Below are positions 34,418 to 42,869 of a DNA stretch of 64,000 nucleotides, one piece after another. A model generated the notes under the pieces. That model was not told the origin of the DNA. It saw only the letters and a program-made list of their open reading frames with translations, and ran no database searches. A program made the position numbers and the translations under genes. Source of the stretch: CAYYWP01 sp050176585. Lineage in GTDB: Bacteria; Desulfobacterota; Binatia; HRBIN30; CADEER01. Numbering within the stretch: the first letter of the stretch is position 1; each line of letters begins with the position of its first letter. The stretch covers positions 248,001 through 312,000 of the forward strand of contig JBFXHX010000001.1 in NCBI GenBank assembly GCA_050176585.1. The letters are read 5' to 3'.

Positions 34418-35191
34418 TCAGCGTTGCCAGCGCGGCGCGCCGTGCTCGATGCGCCAGGGCGGCCCATCCATGTACAATGGCCCCTCGAATCGCAGCAGGA
34501 CCGGCGCACGGCCTTGTGCGATCCACATCCGGAACGCCTGCGGTTGCTTCCCGGTCGCGGTGGCGAACACGCCTTTGATGCCCACGACACGCGGCGTGAC
34601 CACGAATCGGGTTGCTTTGCCGGCGGATGAGCCGACCCAGAATTCGTCTGACCCCTCCGGGCGCAGCTCGAGCTCCAGCAGGATCGGCTCGGGGCGAAAA
34701 GCGAGCAAGTGCGTGGTGGCGGAAGCGCCGGGAGCGAGGTTCTTCAGCAGGATTGAGACGATGCCATTGCTGACGTCCTCGGGGATCTCCATCGTGCCGG
34801 CGGCGGTTTCCGGCTCTTCATCGGATGCTTTTTGGATACTCGCCCGGTACTTCCCGGAGCGGTCGAATTGGATATCGGAGCTGTCCTTGAATGACCCGCC
34901 CCGCTGCACGAGTCGATACGACAGCACCCGGAAGACCGGGCGTTGTGAGAAGCGGACGAGCTCGTCGTAGAGCGAGCCGTCGTCGAAATGGAACACCAGA
35001 CGACTCGCGATCGCACCGCGCTCGACCCACTGGGTGAGCTCGCCGTGCGCGCGCACGGCGCCGCTCGCATCTTCGAGCACCAGAAAGCCGTGTGCTGAGC
35101 ATTCCGGTTGGCGCATGCGCACGGGGTCGGCGCCAGCCGACACGGGTAACAAGAGCCACACCACCAATCCCAAGCGTGCGAGCGACGGCAT
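34418..35191 (-). CDS. Secreted hypothetical protein
   Basis: 257 residues with a signal peptide (MPSLARLGLVVWLLLPVSAG, cleavage near ADP). The mature part is rich in beta-like segments: GFLVLEDASGAVRAHGEL, SRLVFHFDDGSLYDELVRFSQ and TRFVVTPRVVGIKGVFATATG. It resembles uncharacterised secreted proteins of deltaproteobacteria, but I cannot place it in a named family. It is divergent from the acyltransferase gene 76 bases away. Confidence 0.72.
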   Translation of the reverse strand: MPSLARLGLVVWLLLPVSAGADPVRMRQPECSAHGFLVLEDASGAVRAHGELTQWVERGAIASRLVFHFDDGSLYDELVRFSQRPVFRVLSYRLVQRGGSFKDSSDIQFDRSGKYRASIQKASDEEPETAAGTMEIPEDVSNGIVSILLKNLAPGASATTHLLAFRPEPILLELELRPEGSDEFWVGSSAGKATRFVVTPRVVGIKGVFATATGKQPQAFRMWIAQGRAPVLLRFEGPLYMDGPPWRIEHGAPRWQR

Positions 35192-35267
35192 AGCGGCTGC
35201 GTATTCTCCCTGTGTTGGCGGGCGACGCAAGCGCTGGCTGGACGCTGCGCTCTCCGGCGGCGTATGG

Positions 35268-36089
35268 ATGCGAGCAACCGAACTGCGCGCCGGCGGCGTG
35301 CGGCGCTGGCGAGGAGAGATGGTCAGGACACCAGTGTACACGACCGCGGCGCGCATCGTCGGGCTGGCGATGGCCGGACTGATCCGGCACCGCGTGCATG
35401 TCTGGCGCGGCGGGGAGCCGACGGAGCACGCCCTGGGCTTGTTCCAGAGTTGGTGTCGGGACACCTGCCGGCGCCTCGGCGTCGCCGTCGCCGTGAGCGG
35501 CCGCACGGCGGCGGAACGCTGCGTGTACGTGGTCAATCATCGCAGCTACCTCGACATTCCCGTGCTCGGGGGCGCGCTCGGCGCCGCCTTCCTCAGCCGC
35601 GCGGATCTTGCGCGCTGGCCGCTGGTCGGCGCCGCCGCGCGCGCGATCGGCACGGTATTCGTCGAACGCGGCCGCGCGACCTCCCGCGCGCTCGCGGCAC
35701 GCGCGCTGGCGCGCCGGCTGCGCTCGGGAAGCGTGGTGGTGTTTCCGGAGGGCACCACCGGCGCCGAACGCCTCCCCGGGGCGTTCGCCGGCGGGCTCTT
35801 TCGCTTGCTCTGCCGGGTGCGCACACCGGTCGTGCCCGTAACCATCCGGTACAGCGACCGGCGGGCATACTGGACCGACGGCAGCCCGATCACCTGGCAC
35901 TTGCGGGAATTTCTCTCCGTCGCGCGCCGATCGGCCGCCGTGCACATCGGCGCGCCGCTGTGCCCCGGCGAGCTCCGCGATGCCGCCGCACTGGCCGCAG
36001 CCAGCTACGCCGCGGTGTGCACGCCGATCGAGGCGCTCGGCGAGCTGGACGTGCAGGACGCTTCAACGCGAAGGCGCGAAGGCCGCTAA
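35268..36089 (+). CDS. 1-acylglycerol-3-phosphate acyltransferase (PlsC-like)
   Basis: 273 residues. The acyltransferase block I is VVNHRSYLDIPVL (HxxxxD), block II GTVFVERGRATSR and block III VVVFPEGTTG. It transfers an acyl chain to a lysophospholipid at the membrane. Starts at ATG 35268 and 35319 are both possible; the latter has GAGGAG just upstream but very close. The last nine codons (ASTRRREGR) and the stop come from a family A repeat, so the protein end was apparently rewritten by repeat insertion. Confidence 0.87.
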   Translation: MRATELRAGGVRRWRGEMVRTPVYTTAARIVGLAMAGLIRHRVHVWRGGEPTEHALGLFQSWCRDTCRRLGVAVAVSGRTAAERCVYVVNHRSYLDIPVLGGALGAAFLSRADLARWPLVGAAARAIGTVFVERGRATSRALAARALARRLRSGSVVVFPEGTTGAERLPGAFAGGLFRLLCRVRTPVVPVTIRYSDRRAYWTDGSPITWHLREFLSVARRSAAVHIGAPLCPGELRDAAALAAASYAAVCTPIEALGELDVQDASTRRREGR

Positions 36090-36123
36090 GTTACCGAACG
36101 CCTTCGCGGCTCCGCGCCTTCGG
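36062..36123. repeat. Family A repeat, copy 5, reaching into the acyltransferase gene
   Basis: TTCAACGCGAAGGCGCGAAG and the mirror GCCTTCGCGGCTCCGCGCC form an imperfect hairpin. The left arm supplies the last coding residues and the TAA stop of the preceding gene. Confidence 0.75.
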
Positions 36124-36180
36124 ATTGGGTTCCGGAGCGAAGTGGTTGTCGCGCACGCGGAGCGGGGATAACCGGAGGAC

Positions 36181-36879
36181 ATGCCGATACTGCACCGCCG
36201 CGCTCTCACGGCAGCGCTGCTCGCGCTGCTGGTGCACGTCGCTGTCGCGGCGGCGGATACCGGCGAGCGTGCGCTCGTCACCAGAGTGGCGGACGGCGAT
36301 ACCGTCCGGGTGCAGGTGGCCGGGCGCGAGCTCAGCGTACGGCTGATTGGCGTCGATGCGCCCGAGATGGGCTTTCGCGGCCGTCCAGGCGCCCCGCCGC
36401 AGCCGTTCGCGCGCGAGGCGACCGCTTTCGCGCGGCGCACGCTCGACGGACGACGTGTGCGGCTGGAGTTCGAGACCGGCGACCGGCTCGACAAGTACGG
36501 GCGGACGCTCGCCTACGTGTTTCTCGACGACGGCACCTTCTTCAACCGCGAGCTGATACGACAGGGATACGCGCGCGCGTTGGCGAGATACCCGTTCCGC
36601 TACCGAAAACAGTTCCTTGCCGATGAAGCGGCGGCGCGGCAAGCCAAGCGCGGGTTATGGGCCGACGTGGCGGCACCCCGCCACGGGCCGGTGATCGGCA
36701 ATGTCCGCTCGCGCATCTATCACGTGCCGGGACAGCCGCACTACGACGACGTGGCACCGCAGAACCGGGTGTATTTCGCGAATGAGCAGGCGGCGCGTGC
36801 CGCGGGTTACCGGCCCGCGCGCGGATCGGATCCGATCGCCACGCCGCGCGGCACACCGGCGATCGAAATGGGCGAATGA
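36181..36879 (+). CDS. Secreted thermonuclease-like (SNase) protein
   Basis: 232 residues with a signal peptide (1-25). The staphylococcal-nuclease fold is clear: RVADGDTVRVQV, VRLIGVDAPEMGF and LDKYGRTLAYVFL. The active-site residues Arg (VRLIGVDAPE), Glu (LEFETGDRLDKYGR) and Arg (KYGR) appear present. The C-terminal VYFANEQAARAAGYRPAR is a small extra motif found after SNase domains and in Ada-like metal sites. GGAGGAC precedes the ATG at 36181. It overlaps the CoA-transferase gene by four bases, an odd pairing. Confidence 0.88.
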   Translation: MPILHRRALTAALLALLVHVAVAAADTGERALVTRVADGDTVRVQVAGRELSVRLIGVDAPEMGFRGRPGAPPQPFAREATAFARRTLDGRRVRLEFETGDRLDKYGRTLAYVFLDDGTFFNRELIRQGYARALARYPFRYRKQFLADEAAARQAKRGLWADVAAPRHGPVIGNVRSRIYHVPGQPHYDDVAPQNRVYFANEQAARAAGYRPARGSDPIATPRGTPAIEMGE

Positions 36880-38981
36880 TGCTCGCGGGAGTCCGTATCG
36901 CCGATCGCAGCGCCGGGGGCGCGCCGCTTGCCGGCCGGCTGCTCGGCGAGCTCGGCGGAGATGTGCGCGAATCCTGGGCCCTCGATGAGGCCGACGCGCT
37001 CATCGCCGCCGGTCGGCCGTCCGAGTTGCGCGCCGCCGGGCTCGAACCGACGCGCTTGCTCGACGCGCATCCGCGCCTGATCGTAGCGGCGGTCACGCCG
37101 TTCGGCCTCGACGGGCCGCGCGCGGAGTGGCGCGCCTGCGACATGGTGGCGCAAGCGCTCGGCGGCATGCTGCTGTTGAACGGCCTCCCCGCGGAGCCGC
37201 CGCTGCGCGCGCTCGGTGCGCAGGCCCACAACTGCGCCGGACTGCAGGCCGCGCTCGGCATCGCGCTGGCGTTGTTGGCGAGGGAGCGAAGCGGCCGCGG
37301 GCAGATCGTGGACGTGAGCGTGCACGAGGCCGTGGTCGCGTCGCTCGAGCACGTCACCGGGCTCTTTCACGAGCGCGGCGCGGTGGCCCAACGCCAGGGC
37401 TCGTCGCATTGGAGCGGCGGCTTTCGCGTGGGCACCTGCGCCGACGGGCCCGTGCTGCTGTCGCATCTCGGCGACTGGACCGCGTTGGTCGAATGGCTGA
37501 AGGGGGATGGCGCGGCCGGGGATCTGTCCGAACCGCATTGGGCGGACGACGCGTTGCGCCGCGCCCATGCCGCGCACGTGTTCGAGGTGCTCGATGCGTG
37601 GGCGCGGCGCTACCGCGTCGACGATCTGGTGGCGGGCGCCGCGCTGCGGCGGTTGCCGTTCGCACCCGTGTGGCCGCTCGAGCGCGCGGCGCGCCAGTCG
37701 GGCGCGTCGGGCCCGTGGCTGCGCTTCGCGGCGGCGCCCCCCGCCGCCGCGCCCGGTTCCTTGCGGCGAGCGCCCGCGCCGCCGGACGCGGGCATCCTGC
37801 ACGGCGTGCGCGTGCTCGATTTCAGCTGGGTGGTCGCCGGTCCGCTCGCGACACGTGTGCTGAGCGACTTCGGCGCCGAGGTGATCAAGGTCGAGCACCC
37901 CGACGCACCAGATGGCCCGGGGCGCCGCGGCGCGATGTTCGGCAATCTGAATCGCGGCAAAGCGAGCCTCGCGCTCGACCTCAGGCGCGCGCGCGGTCGC
38001 GACGTGGCGCGCGCGCTGATCCGGCGGTGCGACATCGTCGTCGACAACTTCAGCCCCCGCGTAATGGAGAACTGGGAGCTCGATCCGGAGGCGATCGCAG
38101 CGTTGAATCCATCTGCGATCGCCGTCCACCTGTCCGGCTTCGGCCGCGCCGGCTCGCGCGATCGGGTCGCGTACGCGCCGACGATCCAGGCGATGGCGGG
38201 CTTCACCTGGCACATGCGCCACCCCGGCGGTGCCCCGGCAGGGCTCGGCTTCGCGTACGCGGATGCGGCCAGCGGGTACGCGACCGCGCTCGCGATCGCA
38301 TCGGCGCTCTGGCATCGCGCGCGCACCGGCTGCGGGTCGACACTCGACGTGGCGCAGATCGGCGTCGTCGGCCGGCTGCTCGCCGCGGAGCTCGCGGCGG
38401 CACCGGCGGTGCCGCATGCGGCGAGAAACCGGCGGTCGGGCGAGGGCGCGCCGCACGGCGTCTACCGATGCCGCGACCGCGCGGGCGAGCGCTGGTGCGC
38501 GATCGCGGCGGGTGGCGACCGCGAATGGTCGGCGTTCGCGGCGGCCGTGAGCGAGCCGTGGACCGCCGATTCGCGCTTCGCCACCGCCGCGGGACGGCGC
38601 CGCCACGCTGCCGAGCTGGACGCGCACATCGCCGCATGGGCGCGCGCGCGCGACGCCGAAGAGATCGCGTCGACCCTGCAAAGCGCGGGGATCGCCGCCG
38701 GTGCGCTCGCGGATGCAGCGGATCTCTGCGAACGCGACCCGCAGCTCGCCGCGCGGACCTACTTCGCGCGCGCCGGCGTTGCGGTCCTGGATGGCCCGAT
38801 GCCGCGGCTCGGCGCGACCCCGGGTCGCATCCGCGCACCGGCTCCGCGCCTGGGCGAGCACGGCGCGCAGGTCCTCGGTGGCGTGCTCGGCCTCGACGGC
38901 GATGCCATTGCAGATCTGGCGGCCGCCGGCGCTGTGCGTTTCCCCGAGCAGGGAGACTCTGCGCAGGCGGTGAGTTGTTGA
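36876..38981 (+). CDS. Fused tandem CaiB/BaiF (class III) CoA-transferase
   Basis: 701 residues made of two class III CoA-transferase modules. The first (about 1-285) is shortened at its N-terminus; the second (about 308-690) is complete, opening with LHGVRVLDFSWVVAGPLATRVLSDFGAEVIKVEHPD. At the position of the catalytic aspartate the first module has E151 (VDVSVHEAVV) and the second has G496 (LDVAQIGVVG), so a normal acyl-Asp intermediate is doubtful in both. The linker is Ala/Pro-rich. The ATG overlaps the nuclease stop as ATGA. A catabolic CoA-ester role is likely if active. Confidence 0.88.
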   Translation: MMLAGVRIADRSAGGAPLAGRLLGELGGDVRESWALDEADALIAAGRPSELRAAGLEPTRLLDAHPRLIVAAVTPFGLDGPRAEWRACDMVAQALGGMLLLNGLPAEPPLRALGAQAHNCAGLQAALGIALALLARERSGRGQIVDVSVHEAVVASLEHVTGLFHERGAVAQRQGSSHWSGGFRVGTCADGPVLLSHLGDWTALVEWLKGDGAAGDLSEPHWADDALRRAHAAHVFEVLDAWARRYRVDDLVAGAALRRLPFAPVWPLERAARQSGASGPWLRFAAAPPAAAPGSLRRAPAPPDAGILHGVRVLDFSWVVAGPLATRVLSDFGAEVIKVEHPDAPDGPGRRGAMFGNLNRGKASLALDLRRARGRDVARALIRRCDIVVDNFSPRVMENWELDPEAIAALNPSAIAVHLSGFGRAGSRDRVAYAPTIQAMAGFTWHMRHPGGAPAGLGFAYADAASGYATALAIASALWHRARTGCGSTLDVAQIGVVGRLLAAELAAAPAVPHAARNRRSGEGAPHGVYRCRDRAGERWCAIAAGGDREWSAFAAAVSEPWTADSRFATAAGRRRHAAELDAHIAAWARARDAEEIASTLQSAGIAAGALADAADLCERDPQLAARTYFARAGVAVLDGPMPRLGATPGRIRAPAPRLGEHGAQVLGGVLGLDGDAIADLAAAGAVRFPEQGDSAQAVSC

Positions 38982-39091
38982 TCTGTTACGCTGTTAGGGC
39001 TCGGAAACGCCCCAGGCCGTCGGGTTGTCCCCTGTGACAGCGGCGTCCCAGTATACCAGCCTAAATGAGCGCAACAGCGCTCCGACCTCGA

Positions 39092-39967
39092 CTAGGTCCT
39101 CGCCTTCACGACTTCCTGATGCGCCCGCGACACCTCGGCGCCGAGCAGGATCACGCACCATGCGACGTAGATCCACGCGAGGAGAATCGGCAGCTGCCAG
39201 AGGGCTCCGTAGAATGCGCTGTAGCGCACCAGGCGAATGACGAACTTCACGTACCCCCACTGGCAGAGCTGCCAGAGCGTGCCGGCGACGACGGCCCCGA
39301 ACACCGCCGAGCGCGTGCGGACCACCGTGTGCGGCAACAGCGTGTAGAGCAAGGTGAAGCTCACGTACAGCAGCGCATAGGGCAGCGCGCGCAACACCGC
39401 GAGCACGATTTCACCCAGGCGCCACGCATCGAGGGCCGCGTAGATCCACTGCCCCGGCTGCAGGAGCGCCGTGATGAACAGCGCCATGAGCAGCAGCAGT
39501 GGCGCCACGATGCACACGAGAGCGAAGGAGCGAAACTTGCGCCGCCAGCTGCGGCCGGGGATGCCACCCCAAATTTGATTAAAGCACAGCTCGGCGTTGC
39601 TCATGATTGCGACCACGGCCAGCAGGGCCCCGATCGCGGCGAGCACGCCCGCGGCTTTCAAATTCGTGGCGTCGATGAAGCCGACGATGTCGCGGGCGAT
39701 GCGCGCCGATCCCGCCCCCACGGTGCTGACCACGAACGGCGTGAGCTCGCGGTGCAGACCGAACAGCTTGATCAATGCGAAGATCGCGGTGAAGAGCGGT
39801 ACGAAACCGATCAGCGTGTAATACGCCAACGCCGCCGCCCACTGATTGCACTGGTGTGCGAAGAAGCGGACCGCGGCGAGCGGCAACGCGATCAGCGCCG
39901 CCGGCATCCACGGGCGTGAATCGCGGACGGCGAACCACCGGTCTTCGTTGATGCGCGTCTCGTTCAT
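39092..39967 (-). CDS. YihY/BrkB family membrane protein
   Basis: 291 residues, six membrane helices. CNQWAAALAYYTLIGFVPLFTAIFAL, MSNAELCFNQIWG, YTLLPHTVVRTRSAVFGAVVAGTLWQL and YGALWQLPILLAWIYVAWCVILLGAEVSRAH are typical. The family was once called ribonuclease BN by mistake; its real role is not known. It ends a minus-strand pair with holA upstream. Confidence 0.93.
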   Translation of the reverse strand: MNETRINEDRWFAVRDSRPWMPAALIALPLAAVRFFAHQCNQWAAALAYYTLIGFVPLFTAIFALIKLFGLHRELTPFVVSTVGAGSARIARDIVGFIDATNLKAAGVLAAIGALLAVVAIMSNAELCFNQIWGGIPGRSWRRKFRSFALVCIVAPLLLLMALFITALLQPGQWIYAALDAWRLGEIVLAVLRALPYALLYVSFTLLYTLLPHTVVRTRSAVFGAVVAGTLWQLCQWGYVKFVIRLVRYSAFYGALWQLPILLAWIYVAWCVILLGAEVSRAHQEVVKART

Positions 39968-40019
39968 CGCAGCCGGATCGACTGGCGCATGCTGATGCCG
40001 CCGAGCCTAACACGAGCGA

Positions 40020-41405
40020 TCAGGTGGGTGCCGCCATGTCGGCGCCGCGTGCGGAGGCGGCGCGTGCGACACCGCCGCAGAACTCCAGCACGAAGGCCTC
40101 GAGGCGCAAGCGCGCGTCGGTCGGGGTGCTCTTGAAGGCGATGTCGAGCTCTTGCAGCGCGAGCATGGCGCGCCGGAGCTCCGCGCGCGGTATGCGGCTG
40201 GCGTTTTGCAAGCATTGGTACAACACGAAGGGATGCAAGTGGCCGATCGCCTCGCGCTCGTCCTCGGCGAGCCGCGGCAGGAGGCGGTCGCGAAAGTTGG
40301 CATAGGTCGTGCGGGGTGTCCACGCGCCGGCCAGGGACCCGCCGAGGCAATCATGCGCGAGCAACAGCAAGCGCAGCTCGCGCGCGATCACCGCCATGAG
40401 GCGCAGCGGATGCTCGCCCTGCTCAAACAAATCGCGCAGTAGCGCGATGGCGGGCGCCGCCTGGCGCTGGCCCAGCGCCTTGGTGAAGTCGAAGATCCAG
40501 CACTCGCCCAGATCGCGCACACAGGCAATGACCGCCTGCTCGTCGATCGCGGCTTCGTCGCCCGCGTACAGGCAGAGCTTCTCGAGCTCGCTCGCCAGCA
40601 CGCCGAGGTGGGCGCCGGCGCGCCGATGCAGCTGGTCGCGCGCCGCCGGGGTCAGGCGCTTCCCCGCAGCGCCGATCACGCGCGCGATCAGCGCGTCGAT
40701 GCCGTCGGCTGCGAGAGTGCCCGAGCGCTCGCGCGCGACGGCAAACTCGAGCACCGCGCCGGTCTGCTGGATGGTCTTGACCACGCGCTTGCGGCGGTCG
40801 ACGGCGCTGGCGGTGAACACCAGAACGGCGCCGGGCGGCGCGCCGGCGGCGAGGAACTGCTCGAGCTGGCCGCTATCGTCGCGAAACGCGCCGACGGTGA
40901 GCCCGCGTTCGGCGCAATGGGTGCGCACGGCATCGAGCCCATCGAGCTCACGCCGCTCGAGCGCGCGGCCGAACAGCCCCTGCTGCGCTGTGGCACTCAT
41001 CGCCGCCCACTCCGCCGCCGAGAACTCCTCTTGCGACCAGCCCGCCAAGGCGGCGAGCGCGAGCAGTCGCTCGGCCGCATCCGCCAGGCGTTCCTCCTCG
41101 AGCGCCGCGAACAGCGCCTCGGTGACCTCGGCGCGCTTTTCGCCGGACAAGAAGAGTGTCGGCTCGCGCACCCAGATCAGCTTGGTGCCGCCGAACAGGC
41201 TCGGCGTGCGCAGGCTGTCGAGCACTGGCCCGATCGCCAGCGAGCGCCCGTCGTATTGCTCGAGGCTGAAGCTGCGCTGCGCGGGCGGTACCCAGCGATC
41301 GATGAGCGCGCGCGCGGCGGCCTCCGTCTCGAACGGCTCGCCGATCAGCAGGTACACCGGTGCCGGTGTCTTGGCGTCGAGCAACGCGGAGAAATCGGCA
41401 GCCAT
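40020..41405 (-). CDS. holA: DNA polymerase III subunit delta
   Basis: 461 residues. The family outline is visible: PAPVYLLIGEPFETEAAARAL at the start, LFGGTKLIWVREP, VLVFTASAVDRRKRVVKTIQQTGAVLEF, GAHLGVLASELEKLCLYAGD and the C-terminal collar ALLRDLFEQGEHPLRLMAVIARELRLLL with FVLYQCLQNASRIPRAELRRAMLALQELDIAFKS. It loads the sliding clamp. It is about 110 residues longer than the E. coli protein because of an insertion at roughly residues 90-180. The start at ATG 41405 fits. Confidence 0.88.
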   Translation of the reverse strand: MAADFSALLDAKTPAPVYLLIGEPFETEAAARALIDRWVPPAQRSFSLEQYDGRSLAIGPVLDSLRTPSLFGGTKLIWVREPTLFLSGEKRAEVTEALFAALEEERLADAAERLLALAALAGWSQEEFSAAEWAAMSATAQQGLFGRALERRELDGLDAVRTHCAERGLTVGAFRDDSGQLEQFLAAGAPPGAVLVFTASAVDRRKRVVKTIQQTGAVLEFAVARERSGTLAADGIDALIARVIGAAGKRLTPAARDQLHRRAGAHLGVLASELEKLCLYAGDEAAIDEQAVIACVRDLGECWIFDFTKALGQRQAAPAIALLRDLFEQGEHPLRLMAVIARELRLLLLAHDCLGGSLAGAWTPRTTYANFRDRLLPRLAEDEREAIGHLHPFVLYQCLQNASRIPRAELRRAMLALQELDIAFKSTPTDARLRLEAFVLEFCGGVARAASARGADMAAPT

Positions 41406-41520
41406 ACGAGGCCAAGGTGTAGCCTGCTCCGCGCGCGTGGTCCACGATCGGGCATCCCCGTGCGGACCTGTAGGTGCGCGGCGGCGCGCAGCATGCCTGT
41501 ACGCAGATCACCGACCGACC

Positions 41521-41550
41521 TTCAACGCGAAGTCGTGAAGGCGTTTCGCC
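41521..41550. repeat. Family A repeat, copy 6 (short)
   Basis: TTCAACGCGAAGTCGTGAAG followed by GCGTTTCGCC. A single arm of family A between the divergent holA and mgtE genes. Confidence 0.55.
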
Positions 41551-41619
41551 CCTGGCGAGCATGCGCCGGCGTTGCGGGATCTGCTACACGGCGCCGGAAA
41601 CTCGCACGGAGGTTCAGCA

Positions 41620-42864
41620 ATGCGCATCGAGCAGGAAACGCCCGCCGCGGCCAGCGCGGGCGCCGAGACCCCACCCGCCTCGCTGGTATCGGATGTCGCG
41701 AGCGCCGGACCGCGCGAGGCCGCGCTCCTCCTTGCGCAACATCGCGACGAACTCGCGGTGCGCGTGCTGGAAGCGCTCAATCCGGCGCGCGTCGCCGACA
41801 TTCTGGACCAGCTGCCGGTGCACCGGCGGCAGGCGATCCTGGCGGTCGCGCCCGCCGCGTTGAGCCGGCAGTGGCTCCGCAATCACACGTATCCGGAGGG
41901 CTCCGTCGGGCGCTTGATGGACCCGCCCATCGGCATCGTCAGCGTCGGCCGTACCGTCGGCGAGACCATCGAGCAGCTGCGTGGATTGGTCGACAAGCGC
42001 TTCATCACCTACGCCTACGTGGTCGATGCCCCCGCGCGCCTGTGCGGCGTGCTCGTGATGCGCGACCTGCTGTTCGCAGAGCGCGCCGCGCCGATCGAAT
42101 CGATCATGGTGCGCTCGCCGTTTTTCTTGCGCCCCGAGATGCCCCTGCTGGATGCGATGCGGCAGGTCGCCGCGTTCCACTATCCCGCGTACCCGGTCTG
42201 CGACGACTCCGGCCGCATCGTCGGCATCGTGCGCGGCCAGAACCTGTTCGAGGCGCAAGCGTTCGAGATCAGCGCGCAGGCGGGGAGCATGGTGGGCGTC
42301 GACAAGGAGGAACGCCTGGCGACGCCCTGGACGCAGAGCTTGAAGCTGCGCCACCCGTGGCTGCAGCTCAACTTGTTGACCGCGTTCATGGCGGGCGCGG
42401 TGGTCAGCGCCTTCGAGCACACCGTGAGCCACATCGTGCTGCTCGCCGTGTTCATGCCGATCCTCTCCGGACAGTCGACGAATACCGGCGTGCAGACGCT
42501 CGCCGTGACATTGCGTGGCATGACGCTCGGCGATTTGCGCGCGGAGGGGCATCGGGTGCTCTTGTGGAAGGAGGCGCGCCTCGGGCTGGCGAACGGCGTG
42601 CTCGTCGGTGTGGTGGCAGCCGTTGCCATGCTGATCCTCGCATCCTGGCAGGGCAGCGACATCGCAACTGGCCTGGCGGGCGTCGTGCTGGCGGCGATGA
42701 CTGCGAGCTGCCTCGCCAGCAGCTTGGCCGGCGCGCTCGTTCCGCTAGTCATGGTGCGCCTCGGTGCCGATCCGGTCACCGCATCGAGCATTCTGGTCAC
42801 CACGGCGGCCGAAGTGATCAGCATCGCCTTGCTGCTGGGCTTGGCCGCGTGGCTGCTGCTGTGA
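41620..42864 (+). CDS. Magnesium transporter MgtE-like
   Basis: 414 residues. A short MgtE N-domain (about 30-90, HVR-type LNPARVADILDQLPVHRRQAIL) is followed by two CBS modules (about 95-215) and five membrane helices. The helix bundle shows WLQLNLLTAFMAGAVVSAFEHT, FMPILSGQSTNTGVQTLAVTLRG and VTASSILVTTAAEVISIALLLG. MgtE imports Mg2+ and is gated by its CBS domains. GGAGG precedes the ATG at 41620. Confidence 0.9.
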   Translation: MRIEQETPAAASAGAETPPASLVSDVASAGPREAALLLAQHRDELAVRVLEALNPARVADILDQLPVHRRQAILAVAPAALSRQWLRNHTYPEGSVGRLMDPPIGIVSVGRTVGETIEQLRGLVDKRFITYAYVVDAPARLCGVLVMRDLLFAERAAPIESIMVRSPFFLRPEMPLLDAMRQVAAFHYPAYPVCDDSGRIVGIVRGQNLFEAQAFEISAQAGSMVGVDKEERLATPWTQSLKLRHPWLQLNLLTAFMAGAVVSAFEHTVSHIVLLAVFMPILSGQSTNTGVQTLAVTLRGMTLGDLRAEGHRVLLWKEARLGLANGVLVGVVAAVAMLILASWQGSDIATGLAGVVLAAMTASCLASSLAGALVPLVMVRLGADPVTASSILVTTAAEVISIALLLGLAAWLLL

Positions 42865-42869
42865 TCCGC

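Noticed and set aside
36807..38861. 684-codon minus-strand frame opposite the CoA-transferase
   Set aside because: It lies wholly antisense to a recognisable gene and has the same low-complexity Arg/Ala/Gly composition.
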